A stretch of 64,000 nt of DNA from Curtobacterium sp. MCSS17_007 (GTDB taxonomy: Bacteria > Actinomycetota > Actinomycetes > Actinomycetales > Microbacteriaceae), in assembly GCF_003234175.2 (NCBI RefSeq), contig NZ_CP126257.1:186001-250000 (forward strand), read 5' to 3'. This document shows, in pieces, positions 56,401 to 64,000 of this stretch. The notes under the pieces were generated by a model. The model was not told the origin of the DNA, did not search any database, and saw only the letters and a program-made list of their open reading frames with translations. Every line of letters starts with the position of its first letter. The stretch's first letter is position 1. The translations under genes and the position numbers were made by a program.

Positions 56401-57350
56401 GCGACGCCTCCGACGCGGATCTTCGGGTTGATGACGGAGTACAGGACGTCCACGGCGAAGTTGATGAGGACGTAGCCCAGGGTGATCACGAGCACCACGG
56501 CCTGAATGACCGGGTAGTCGCGGGTGAACACGGCGTCGAGCGTGAGCTTGCCGAAGCCGGGCAGGGCGAAGATGCGCTCCGTGACGACCGCGCCCGAGAT
56601 GAGACCGCCGAGTTGCAGGCCGACGATCGTGACGACGACGATCATCGAGTTGCGCAGGCCGTACCGGAACAGCACCCGCGGACGGCTGAGCCCCTTCGCC
56701 CGGGCGGTCCGGACGAAGTCGGTCTTCATCGTCTCGATCATCGACGCGCGGGTCTGCCGCATGATGACGGCTGCCAACGAGGTGCCGAGGATGAGCGCCG
56801 GCAGCGTCAGGTGGTGCAGCGCGCCGAGCGGATCGCGTGTCACCGGGACGTAGCCCGATGCCGGGAACCACCCGAGACCAGCGGCGAGCCAGACGATCGC
56901 CAGGATGCCCAGCCAGAAGTTCGGCACGCTCAGCCCGACGAGGGCCGCTGCGTTCGCCATCCACTCGGGCCACTGCCCGCGGTAGCGCTCGGCCAGCGTG
57001 CCGAGGGCGACCCCCACGACGACCGCGACGACGATCGCGTAGAGCGCGAGCCAGAGCGTGACGGGGAGCGTCGACCCGAGCAGCTCCGTGACCGGCGTAC
57101 CGGTGCGGGTCGATTGTCCGAGGTCGCCCTGCAGCGCGTTCGCCACGAAGCGCCAGTACTGCACGAGCAGGGAGTCGTCGAGCCCGAGGTCGGCGCGGAC
57201 GGCCGCGAGCCGCTCGGGGCTCGCCTCCTCGCCCGCCAGGGCCAGGGCCGGGTCGCCCGGCAGCTGCCGGACCCCGAAGAACACCACGATCGAGGCCAGG
57301 ACGAGCGTGAGCGCCGCCTGCCAGAGCCGGGTCAGGACGTACCGGATCAC
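56397..57350 (-). CDS. Peptide ABC transporter permease (DppB type)
   Basis: A 317-residue permease with six membrane segments. RLWQAALTLVLASIVVFFGVRQLPGDPA is the DppB start; the EAA loop is SMIETMKTDFVRTARAKGLSRPRVLFRYGLRNS. It overlaps the binding-protein gene and the DppC-type gene by 4 bases each, so the three are translationally coupled. Confidence 0.93.
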   Translation of the reverse strand: MIRYVLTRLWQAALTLVLASIVVFFGVRQLPGDPALALAGEEASPERLAAVRADLGLDDSLLVQYWRFVANALQGDLGQSTRTGTPVTELLGSTLPVTLWLALYAIVVAVVVGVALGTLAERYRGQWPEWMANAAALVGLSVPNFWLGILAIVWLAAGLGWFPASGYVPVTRDPLGALHHLTLPALILGTSLAAVIMRQTRASMIETMKTDFVRTARAKGLSRPRVLFRYGLRNSMIVVVTIVGLQLGGLISGAVVTERIFALPGFGKLTLDAVFTRDYPVIQAVVLVITLGYVLINFAVDVLYSVINPKIRVGGVA

Positions 57351-59005
57351 TTGTCGCCGCCTTCCACGAACGCCGCCTGGCTGAGTCGGACCACGCCGTC
57401 GGCGTAGGTGGACACCCCGGCCACGTCGGTGCTGACGCCGGTGATGCTGCGGGTCCGGTAGAGGTAGATGATCGGGTCGTCCTGCTGCACCTTCGTGACG
57501 AGCTGCCCGTACAGGTCGGCACGCTCCTGCTGGTCGGTGGCCTGCGCCGCCCGACTGATCAGGTCGTCGACCTCGGGGTCGCTGTACCCGGGGTAGTTGT
57601 TGCCGCCGCCGGTGCCGAGGAACGAGCCGATGTTGCCGTGCGGGTCGACCCGGCCCGACCAGCCGAGCTGCAGCGCCTGGAAGTCACCGCGGGTCTGGTC
57701 GTCGAGCAGGGTCGTGTACTCGACCGGGGTGATCGTGATCGCGAAGCCGCCCGCGCGGGCCTGGGCCTGCAGCGCTTGGGCGAACCGGACGGTGTCGGGG
57801 GTGTTCGTCACCTCCATCTCGACCGGGAAGGGCTGCTCGACGCCCGCTTCCTCGAGGAGTGCCTTCGCGCGCTCGGGGTCGTACTCCGGGCAGGCCTTGC
57901 TCGCGTCGGTGGCGAACGCACTCGTGTCCGGGATCGGGGAGCACGCGACGTCCGCCCAGCCGCGGAACACGCTCTGCACGAGTTCGGCGCGGTTGATCGA
58001 CATGGACAGGGCCTGGCGGACCTTCCGCTGGGTGGCGAGTGGCGTGTCGAGGGGTTTCGGATCGGTGCCGACGCCGTCCTGGTTGGCGAGGTTGATCGTG
58101 ATGCCCTGGTAGCCGAGCGAGCCGGTGCGCAGGACGCTCAGGTCCTTCCGCTCCATGAGGTCGTCGACGTCCTGCGTCGAGATCGTGTCGGCGACCTGGA
58201 CGTCCCCGGACTTGAGGTTCTGGGCGCGGATGCTGGCGTCGGTGATGATCCGGTAGGTGATCCGGTCGAAGTGCGCGCTCGCCGGGTCGTGGTACATCGG
58301 GTCGCGCTCGACGGTGATCGAGGTCTGCGGGACGCGCTCGACGAACTTGTACGGGCCGATGCAGACCGGGTGGTCGCCGAACCCGTCGCCCTCCTGCGCC
58401 AGTGCGGTCGGCGACATGACCATGCCCGCACGGTCGGCGAGTGCCGCGGTGATCGGGGCGAACGGGGTCGAGTAGCGGATGCGGACGGTGTGGTCGTCGA
58501 CCGCGTCGATGCTCGAGACCGGACCCATCTCACTCTTCCGGCTCGAGTCGTCCTTCGTCAGGTTCCGCTCGAGCGTCGTCACGACGGCGTCCGCGTCGAA
58601 CGGGGTGCCGTCGGCGAAGCGGTACCCGGTGTGCACGGGGAAGGTGACGGTCTTGCCGTCGTCCGTCACCGTCGGCAGTTCGGTCGCGAGCATCGGGACG
58701 ACCGTGCCCTCGGCGTCGATGTCGAAGAGCTTCTGGCACATCGTCTCCATGACGTACCGGGTGTACAGCGACGACGAGGTGGTGGGGTCGAGCCGGTCCG
58801 GTTCGGCGGAGAGCGCCATGACGAGGTCACCGCCCTCGCGGACCCGCTGGTCGCCGATCGCGAGGGTGGTGACGGTGCCGGCGGTGGCGCCGCCGGCCTT
58901 CGAGCGTTGGACCGGGACGCACGCGGTGAGTGCGAGCGAGGCGGCCAGGGCGACGGCGGGCACGGCGAGGAGTGTCCGGCGGCGTCGAGCGGAGGTGGTG
59001 GGCAT
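57347..59005 (-). CDS. Peptide-binding lipoprotein (SBP family 5)
   Basis: A 552-residue lipoprotein with a signal segment and lipobox LTAC near residue 29. Family-5 features: DLVMALSAEPDRLDPTTSSSLYTRYVMETMCQKLFDID, a KTVTFPVHTGYRFADGTPFDADAVV block and the late GWSGRVDPHGN. It binds peptides or glycans outside the membrane and leads the operon SBP > DppB > DppC > GGT > double ATPase > GntR. With the cytoplasmic GGT, the cargo is probably a gamma-glutamyl peptide. ATG 59005. Confidence 0.92.
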   Translation of the reverse strand: MPTTSARRRRTLLAVPAVALAASLALTACVPVQRSKAGGATAGTVTTLAIGDQRVREGGDLVMALSAEPDRLDPTTSSSLYTRYVMETMCQKLFDIDAEGTVVPMLATELPTVTDDGKTVTFPVHTGYRFADGTPFDADAVVTTLERNLTKDDSSRKSEMGPVSSIDAVDDHTVRIRYSTPFAPITAALADRAGMVMSPTALAQEGDGFGDHPVCIGPYKFVERVPQTSITVERDPMYHDPASAHFDRITYRIITDASIRAQNLKSGDVQVADTISTQDVDDLMERKDLSVLRTGSLGYQGITINLANQDGVGTDPKPLDTPLATQRKVRQALSMSINRAELVQSVFRGWADVACSPIPDTSAFATDASKACPEYDPERAKALLEEAGVEQPFPVEMEVTNTPDTVRFAQALQAQARAGGFAITITPVEYTTLLDDQTRGDFQALQLGWSGRVDPHGNIGSFLGTGGGNNYPGYSDPEVDDLISRAAQATDQQERADLYGQLVTKVQQDDPIIYLYRTRSITGVSTDVAGVSTYADGVVRLSQAAFVEGGDK

Positions 59006-59067
59006 CGTGTTCCTGGAGCTGCGGTGTGCGTGGCGACCCTTGTGGAGTCGCGCTCAGGAGTGCGGTG

Positions 59068-59126
59068 ATTGCATACAATCACGACTGGCAGCGCTCGTTT
59101 GTACACAGTGTGTTTCCGGTGTGTAA
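59068..59126 (-). promoter_or_regulatory. Promoter and candidate GntR operator of the peptide importer operon
   Basis: On the reverse strand: -35 TTACAC (59126-59121), 17-base spacer, -10 TACAAA (59103-59098). Downstream at 59079-59068 is ATTGTATGCAAT, a near-perfect palindrome (10 of 12) of the type bound by FCD-GntR proteins. A second palindrome ACACA-G-TGTGT (59103-59113) overlaps the spacer. A repressor on either would block transcription. Confidence 0.55.
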
Positions 59127-59235
59127 CAGTTCGACCGGTCGACGGCGCTCGTCTGACGCCCCTGCCCCGGGTCGCGCCCGGTCCGGGCGTCGCTGTTCCG
59201 CTGGGCCCCGCTCTGCCCGCGCCTAGGCTGGGCGG

Positions 59236-59859
59236 ATGCAGCGCCACGACGCCGAGTCGGTCCTCGCCGCGTTCGCCAGGACCCCGGGCGACGTCGCGGG
59301 TGCCCGGCGCGTCGCCCGGCAGTCCGCCGACCTCGACGAGGGAGAGCGCTCGGCGCTGCTGTGGAGCGAGGACGCGGGCGCGCGGCTGGTCGCCGTGGTG
59401 CTCCTCGTGCAGGCGATGCGCGCACACCCCGACCCGGAGCTGACCGACGAGTACCTCGCGGCGGCGAAGGCCGAGCGGTTCGAGGACGCGGTCCTGGTGG
59501 ACGTCGCGGCCGAGGAACTCGTCGGCGCCCCGCTCGTCGGTGCCGCCACCGGGCCGCTGTTCGCGCTCGCCAAGTCCGACGTGGCGATGGTCCGGCGGAT
59601 CGCGCTCGTCGCGACCCTGGCGTTCGCGAAGCAGGGCGACGCCGAGGTGCCGCTCGCGATCGCCGGGCGCCTGGTGCGGGAGCGGAGCGAGACCGTGCAG
59701 TCGGCCCTCGGCTGGGTGCTGCGCGAGACGGGGAAACGAGCGTCGGAGTCGGCGCTCGTCGCGTTCCTCGAGCGGAACGGCCGCTTCCTGTCGCCGGCGG
59801 CGCGCGCGACCGCGACCGAGCACCTGCCGCCGGCCGAGCGGGACCGCCTGCGCGCGTAG
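59236..59859 (+). CDS. AlkD-like DNA alkylation repair protein
   Basis: A 207-residue all-helical protein of HEAT-like repeats. The AlkD pattern is visible in VRRIALVATLAFAKQGD and QSALGWVLRETGKRASESALVAFLERN, where family members grip damaged DNA. AlkD removes 3- and 7-alkylpurines without base flipping. Length is a little short of Bacillus AlkD (about 235), and the catalytic Asp and Trp residues could not be placed with certainty. ATG 59236. It stands between the divergent peptide importer and the DHA2 pump. Confidence 0.7.
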   Translation: MQRHDAESVLAAFARTPGDVAGARRVARQSADLDEGERSALLWSEDAGARLVAVVLLVQAMRAHPDPELTDEYLAAAKAERFEDAVLVDVAAEELVGAPLVGAATGPLFALAKSDVAMVRRIALVATLAFAKQGDAEVPLAIAGRLVRERSETVQSALGWVLRETGKRASESALVAFLERNGRFLSPAARATATEHLPPAERDRLRA

Positions 59860-59905
59860 CCGTGCCCCGCCCCCGGTCCTGCATGCTGACTGGGCAGTCG
59901 GTACG

Positions 59906-59923
59906 ACCGACCGGATGGTCGGT
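59906..59923. promoter_or_regulatory. Candidate TetR operator ACCGACC-N4-GGTCGGT
   Basis: A perfect 7-4-7 inverted repeat ending 12 bases before the DHA2 pump ATG and overlapping its -10-like TTAGGGT. The downstream TetR protein is the likely binder. Confidence 0.7.
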
Positions 59924-59935
59924 TAGGGTCGGGGC

Positions 59936-61435
59936 ATGACGCAGACCGCCGCCACCCCGACCCACCGCGCGACCGCCCGTGAGTGGGCGTCCCTCGGCGT
60001 CCTGACCCTGGCCGTCGTGCTGCTCGCGATCGACGGCACCGTGCTCGCCCTCGCCGTGCCCGCGCTCACCGCCGACCTGGACCCGACCGCGACGCAGGTG
60101 CTCTGGATCGGGGACGTCTACTCGTTCGCGCTCGCGGGGCTGCTCGTCACCATGGGCAACGTCGCCGACCGGATCGGCCGGAAGCGCCTGCTGCTCATCG
60201 GCTCGGTCGCGTTCGGGATCGCCTCGGCCGGCGCCGCCTTCGCCCAGGGACCCGAGGTCCTCATCGCCGCTCGAGCGCTGCTCGGCATCGCCGGTGCGAC
60301 GCTCATGCCCTCGACGCTCTCGCTCGTGCGGACGATCTTCCGCGACCCCCGGCAGCGCACGCGGGCGATCGCCGTGTGGTCCGCCGGCGCGACGGGCGGC
60401 GCGGCCGCAGGACCGCTCGTGGGTGGGGCACTGCTCGAGCACTTCTGGTGGGGCTCGGTCTTCCTCATCAACATCCCCGTCATCGTCGTGATCGTCGTCG
60501 CCGGTGCGGTCCTGCTGCCGGAGTCGAAGGGCGGCGCCCGGACGCCGATCGACCTGCTGTCGGCGGCGCTCTCCGTCGTCGCGATCGTGCCGGTCGTGTA
60601 CGCCGTGAAGCACCTGGTCGGACACGGCGCCGACTGGACGGTACCGGTGGCGGCGGTCGTCGGCGTCGGCGCAGGCTGGTGGTTCGTCCGGCGGCAGCGA
60701 CGGCTCACCACGCCCCTGATCGACCTGCAGCTGTTCCGGATCCCCGCGTTCACCGGGGCCGTCGTGGCGAACTCGCTGTCGGTGTTCGCCCTGACCGGCC
60801 TGCTGTTCTTCTTCTCGCAGTACCTGCAGCTCGTCCGCGGGTTCTCCCCGCTGCTCGCCGGGGCAGCGGAACTGCCGGCGACGGTGGCGTCGATCGCGGT
60901 CATCGCCGTCATCGGAGTGCTGTCGCGACGAGTCGGGCCCGGACGGTCGATCGGCCTCGGGCTCGGCGTGGCCGCCGTCGGCATGGCGGGGCTCGCCGTC
61001 GCCGAGGGGCTGCCCACGTACGTCGGCATCGCGCTCGCGCTGGCCGTGGTCGGCCTCGGCGTCGGGGTGTCGATGACCCTGGCGACCGACGCGGTCGTCG
61101 CCGCGGCGCCGCGGGAGCGCGCCGGTGCCGCCAGCGCGATCTCCGAGACCGGGTACGAGCTCGGCGTCGCCATGGGCATCGCGGTGCTCGGGTCGCTCCA
61201 GACCGCGTTCTACCGGGCCCGCCTGGACGCCGACGCCCCGGACCGTGTGCGGGAGTCGCTCGCCAGCGCCGCGCAGGTGCTCGACCCGTCGTCGCCGGCG
61301 TTCGCCCACGCGCAGGAGGCCTTCACCGGCGGCATGCAGCTCGCATCGGTCTGCGCGGCCGTCCTGCTCGCGGTCGCGGCGGTGGTGGCGCTGCGGGTGA
61401 TCCCGAACCGGCAGGATGGTCCCCGTGAGCACTGA
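59936..61435 (+). CDS. DHA2-family MFS drug efflux pump (14-TM)
   Basis: A 499-residue protein with 14 hydrophobic segments. Motif D1 is AIDGTVLALAVPAL, motif A GNVADRIGRKRLLLIG, and motif C GGAAAGPLVGGALLEHFWWGSVFLINIPV in pieces, as in EmrB/QacA drug/proton antiporters. The usual Asp of TM1 (LDxTIVNVALP) is kept as AIDGT. ATG 59936 just after the operator. It overlaps the TetR gene by 11 bases, so pump and repressor form one autoregulated unit. Confidence 0.92.
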   Translation: MTQTAATPTHRATAREWASLGVLTLAVVLLAIDGTVLALAVPALTADLDPTATQVLWIGDVYSFALAGLLVTMGNVADRIGRKRLLLIGSVAFGIASAGAAFAQGPEVLIAARALLGIAGATLMPSTLSLVRTIFRDPRQRTRAIAVWSAGATGGAAAGPLVGGALLEHFWWGSVFLINIPVIVVIVVAGAVLLPESKGGARTPIDLLSAALSVVAIVPVVYAVKHLVGHGADWTVPVAAVVGVGAGWWFVRRQRRLTTPLIDLQLFRIPAFTGAVVANSLSVFALTGLLFFFSQYLQLVRGFSPLLAGAAELPATVASIAVIAVIGVLSRRVGPGRSIGLGLGVAAVGMAGLAVAEGLPTYVGIALALAVVGLGVGVSMTLATDAVVAAAPRERAGAASAISETGYELGVAMGIAVLGSLQTAFYRARLDADAPDRVRESLASAAQVLDPSSPAFAHAQEAFTGGMQLASVCAAVLLAVAAVVALRVIPNRQDGPREH

Positions 61436-61982
61436 CGGCACCCGCGACCGCGAGCGCACCCGGGCGGCCGTGCTCGAGGCGGCGGAGCGGCTGCTCGGCG
61501 AGCGCGGCACCCGGGTGAGCGTCGCCGAGGTGGCCGAGGCCGCAGGTGTCTCGAAGAGCGGCCTGCTGCACCACTTCCCGTCGAAGGACGCCCTGCTCGT
61601 GGCGGTCGCCGAGCACGGCCTGCAGACCTTCGTCGACGAGGTGATGCGGCACGTCGACCTCGCCGAGAACCGCCCCGGCAAGGTGCTCCGCGCCTACGTG
61701 CGGACGCTCTGCGGTGGGAGCGAACGGGCGATGGCGGTGTTCTCGCCGAACACGCTGTGGTCGGGCCTGATGTCGGTGCCGGGGATGGAGCCGGTGGTGG
61801 CGGCGGACGCCGAGCACTGGCGGACCCTGTTCGCCCGGGACGGACTGCCCGAGGGCCGCTCGCTCGTCGTGCGGCACGCCGCCGAGGGGCTCGCCGCCGC
61901 ATCGTCCGTCCCGCCCTACCTCGATGCCCGCGAGCTCGCGGTCGCGCGGGACGCACTCCTCGCCCTGGCTGAGCCCGCCTGA
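61425..61982 (+). CDS. TetR-family repressor of the DHA2 pump
   Basis: A 185-residue TetR protein: ERTRAAVLEAAERLLGERG, then VSVAEVAEAAGVSKSGLLHHFPSKDALLVAV as the recognition region. I chose GTG 61425, with AGGAT 9 bases ahead; the ATG at 61416 lacks a spaced ribosome site. It starts inside the pump gene, so it is made with the pump and should shut the shared promoter at 59906-59923 until a drug binds. Confidence 0.9.
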   Translation: MSTDGTRDRERTRAAVLEAAERLLGERGTRVSVAEVAEAAGVSKSGLLHHFPSKDALLVAVAEHGLQTFVDEVMRHVDLAENRPGKVLRAYVRTLCGGSERAMAVFSPNTLWSGLMSVPGMEPVVAADAEHWRTLFARDGLPEGRSLVVRHAAEGLAAASSVPPYLDARELAVARDALLALAEPA

Positions 61983-62016
61983 CCCCGCCTCTGCCCCGCC
62001 CCGCCCCCGCCCCCCC

Positions 62017-62090
62017 CCGCAAGACGCAACCGTGGCGACGGCTCGCAGCGGTGCAGCGCTGCGAGCAGCCGCCGACGTCGTGTCTTGCGG
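62017..62090. terminator. 74-base imperfect hairpin between convergent genes
   Basis: Outer 9-bp perfect helix CCGCAAGAC/GTCTTGCGG and inner 10-bp perfect helix GCTCGCAGCG/CGCTGCGAGC with a 6-base loop, joined by an imperfect middle. A run of nine C lies just before it. Between the TetR stop and the deacetylase stop. Confidence 0.55.
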
Positions 62091-62131
62091 ACCCGGCGGA
62101 ACCGGCGGGACCCGGCAGGGCGGCCGGGACG

Positions 62132-62956
62132 TCAGCGCGAGAACACGTCGTCGAGGGTGTACGTCGCCAGGCCGCGCTGTTCCAGCAGGGCGTGCAGGCG
62201 GGGGAGCGCCCCGATCGTGCCGGGGAAGTTCGCGTGGCCGATCACGACGTGCGCCGGCTGGAACCACTGCTCCGCGAAGCCGACGATCTGGTCCGAGGAG
62301 ATGTCGCCCGAGTCCGCGAGCGTCCCGTACCAGAGCATCGGCGTGGTGTAGCCGACGGCGGCCGCGGCACGGTCGACCCGGGCGTCGTGGTACCCGAACG
62401 GTGGCCGGAAGTACGGGCGGGCGTCGACGCCGAACGTCCGTTCGATGAACTCGTGGTTCCGGGTGAGCTCGTCCTGGATCGCCTGGTCACCGAGCTTCGT
62501 GAGCGCGGGGTGGTCCCACGTGTGGTTGCCGAGCTGCACCTGCCCGGACTCGACGAGGGGCCGGAGCAGGTCGGCGTGCTCGGTCCAGGACGGTCGGTTC
62601 CCGTTCACGAAGAACGTCAGGCGCGTGCCGGTCTCGGCGGCGAAGCGGGCGTAGACCTCGACGACCTCCGGTGACGCCCCGTCGTCCACGGTCCACGCGA
62701 TCCCCGGCGTGCCCGCAGGCAGTCCCGTCACGGTGCCGTGTGGCACGGGCGCCTTCGCCAGCGCGGGTCGCGTCGGTGTCGGGCTAGGTGTCGGTGTCGG
62801 TGTCGGTGTCGGGCTGCGTGTCGGAGTCGACGTCACGGTCGGGGTCGCGGATACCCGGGGTGCGTCGGCGCCGGGCGTGCAGGCTGCGAGCAGCCCGGCT
62901 GCCAGGGAGCCGGTGGCGCCGACGAGGAGCGCCCTGCGCGTGGTGCTGTGGTCCAT
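62132..62956 (-). CDS. Polysaccharide deacetylase (NodB) lipoprotein
   Basis: A 274-residue exported protein. TTRR near the N-terminus followed by a hydrophobic stretch and lipobox LLAAC (Cys26) suggests a lipoprotein, perhaps Tat-exported. A Pro-Thr linker (about 40-63) joins to a NodB domain: TVDDGASP with Asp91/Asp92, metal ligands His145 and His149 in NHTWDHPAL, and RPPFGYHD at 184-191. It removes acetyl groups from cell-wall or other glycans. ATG 62956. The linker is coded by a GTCGGT-type hexamer repeat. Confidence 0.9.
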   Translation of the reverse strand: MDHSTTRRALLVGATGSLAAGLLAACTPGADAPRVSATPTVTSTPTRSPTPTPTPTPSPTPTRPALAKAPVPHGTVTGLPAGTPGIAWTVDDGASPEVVEVYARFAAETGTRLTFFVNGNRPSWTEHADLLRPLVESGQVQLGNHTWDHPALTKLGDQAIQDELTRNHEFIERTFGVDARPYFRPPFGYHDARVDRAAAAVGYTTPMLWYGTLADSGDISSDQIVGFAEQWFQPAHVVIGHANFPGTIGALPRLHALLEQRGLATYTLDDVFSR

Positions 62957-63016
62957 CGCTCCGAGCCTGGCGGCTGTGCCGGCCCCGGCGCATCGGTGCT
63001 CGGACGGACCTCCGGC

Positions 63017-63030
63017 TGGCCGATCGGCCA
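63017..63030. promoter_or_regulatory. 14-base palindrome TGGCCGATCGGCCA upstream of the deacetylase
   Basis: A perfect palindrome 60 bases before the deacetylase ATG on its reverse strand. Position fits an operator, but no regulator gene is adjacent. Confidence 0.4.
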
Positions 63031-63092
63031 TCCTTCCGGCCCATCACGCGTGCAGTAGGAAACCGTTCTGCGCGTCGGAAGCAGGAAGAAGC

Positions 63093-63149
63093 GGCCTCCT
63101 TCGCGCGGATCAGCCTCCTTCGCGCGGATCGGCTTCCTTCGCGCGGATC
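63093..63149. repeat. 19-bp tandem repeat, three copies
   Basis: Units at 63093, 63112 and 63131, each ending CTCCTTCGCGCGGATC or CTTCCTTCGCGCGGATC, with one or two changes. On the reverse strand each unit carries GAAGGAGG or GAAGGAAG. The 341 bases between the deacetylase and the dehydrogenase hold these repeats, the palindrome at 63017 and two distant arms GGGAGGC (63160) and GCCTCCC (63257); no gene is seen. Confidence 0.9.
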
Positions 63150-63297
63150 CGGTGCGGACGGGAGGCGCGCCCCACCGCCGCCTGCAGCGCGCGCGGGGGA
63201 CGGGGCTGGGAACGCACCACGGGGCGGGCGCGTAGCGAAGGGGGCACGTGAGCCGTGCCTCCCGGCCGGCCCGAAGCGACGACGAGAGGAACGCGAC

Positions 63298-64000
63298 GTG
63301 CGCGCACTCACCTGGCAGGGCACCGAGAAGGTGTCCGTCGAGACCGTCCCAGACCCGACCATCCAGGAGCCGACGGACGCGATCGTGCGGATCACCTCCA
63401 CGGCGATCTGCGGCTCCGACCTGCACCTGTACCGGGTGCTCGGTCCGTACATCGACAAGGGCGACGTCCTCGGCCACGAGCCCATGGGCATCGTCGAGGA
63501 GGTCGGCTCCGCCGTCACGAACCTCAAGGTCGGCGACCGCGTGGTCGTGCCGTTCAACATCTCCTGCGGGCACTGCTGGATGTGCCAGCACGGCTTCCAG
63601 TCGCAGTGCGAGACGACCCAGGTGAAGGAGTACGGCACCGGCGCCTCGCTCTTCGGGTACACGAAGATGTACGGCCAGGTCCCCGGCGGACAGGCCGAGT
63701 ACCTGCGCGTGCCGCACGCCGACTACGGGCCGATCAAGGTGCCGGACACCGGCGCCGACGACCAGTGGCTGTTCATGAGCGACATCATCCCGACCGCGTG
63801 GCAGGCCGTGCAGTACGCCGAGGTGCCCGAGGGCGGCACGCTCGCGGTGCTCGGTCTCGGCCCGGTCGGACAGTTCGCGGCCCGGATCGGCAAGCACCTC
63901 GGCTACCGGGTGCTCGCCGTCGACCCCGAGCAGGTCCGCCGCGACCTCGGCGCGAAGCACGGCATCGAGGTGTTCGACCTCGACGACGACATGGTCGCGA
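63298..64000 (+). CDS. Zinc-dependent alcohol dehydrogenase, formaldehyde-dehydrogenase-like (3' end outside window)
   Basis: 234 residues are visible of a medium-chain dehydrogenase that runs off the window. Catalytic zinc Cys38 (AICGSDLH) and His60-Glu61 (GHEP); structural zinc Cys90, Cys93, Cys96 and Cys104; an insert with GYTKMYGQVPGGQAEY, as in glutathione-independent formaldehyde dehydrogenase relatives; Rossmann loop LGLGPVGQFA near 181. The start is GTG 63298, 7 bases after GAGAGGA. It probably oxidises an aldehyde or alcohol with NAD+. Confidence 0.88.
   Translation, partial: MRALTWQGTEKVSVETVPDPTIQEPTDAIVRITSTAICGSDLHLYRVLGPYIDKGDVLGHEPMGIVEEVGSAVTNLKVGDRVVVPFNISCGHCWMCQHGFQSQCETTQVKEYGTGASLFGYTKMYGQVPGGQAEYLRVPHADYGPIKVPDTGADDQWLFMSDIIPTAWQAVQYAEVPEGGTLAVLGLGPVGQFAARIGKHLGYRVLAVDPEQVRRDLGAKHGIEVFDLDDDMVA

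Noticed and set aside
63093..63149. Replication iterons or attachment site
   Set aside because: No replication, partition or integrase gene is near, and only three units exist.

Overview
The window is very GC-rich (about 70%) actinobacterial chromosome with dense, short-gapped operons, many GTG starts and 4-base stop/start overlaps. The gene set (Rpf with LysM, two LytR-CpsA-Psr proteins, AztABCD zinc uptake, ThrE, RlmC, BLUF and OBAP proteins, MrpA-B fusion) and the recurring GACGGGAGG...CCTCCCGTC hairpins suggest a member of the Microbacteriaceae, most like Curtobacterium. The taxon is inferred from memory of the family, not computed. I see no tRNA, rRNA, CRISPR array, transposase, integrase or phage gene, and no break in base composition. 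It reads as core chromosome.

Layout. 1-6.9 kb: end of a large LuxR regulator, a frameshifted BLUF photoreceptor, a PfkB sugar kinase, then a convergent operon (GntR regulator, ADP-ribosylglycohydrolase, NCS1 permease, second PfkB kinase) that looks like a self-regulated nucleoside-type uptake and breakdown pathway. 6.9-13.3 kb: GlgX, an OBAP-like protein, MsrA, a small gene under a perfect LexA/SOS box, a TetR/GNAT divergent pair and a membrane-anchored alpha/beta hydrolase. 13.4-19.2 kb: zinc importer AztA-AztB-AztC with two different AztD-like lipoproteins and Zur-like sites, then CutC. 19.4-26.5 kb: secreted trypsin-like protease, stress-type SDR, VOC and Dabb proteins, MarR, PAP2 phosphatase, SoxR, an MFS pump with a hairpin-rich leader, and an epimerase-like protein. 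26.5-32.9 kb: Mrp Na+/H+ antiporter operon (mrpA/B fusion, C, D, E, F, G).

33-46 kb: DedA protein, SMP-30 family hydrolase, RlmC, Rpf with a structured leader, two LCP cell-wall ligases, MarR/MMPL efflux pair, FCD-GntR followed by a 16-bp minisatellite, an EEP-fold phosphatase/nuclease, a secreted unknown protein and a second stress-type SDR. 46-51 kb: small unknown protein, TetR, DUF2795, ThrE exporter, two-TM protein, OsmC, zinc alcohol dehydrogenase. 51.2-59.1 kb: one operon for a peptide ABC importer (binding protein, two permeases, fused double ATPase) with an embedded gamma-glutamyltransferase and a GntR regulator, probably for gamma-glutamyl peptides such as glutathione. 59.2-64 kb: AlkD-like repair protein, DHA2 efflux pump with its TetR repressor, a lipoprotein polysaccharide deacetylase and the start of a formaldehyde-dehydrogenase-like zinc enzyme.

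A recurring theme is local control: many transport or efflux genes sit beside their own regulator with a short perfect palindrome at the promoter. Several convergent or operon ends carry long perfect hairpins of one sequence family. All functions are read from sequence by eye; no database search was run.
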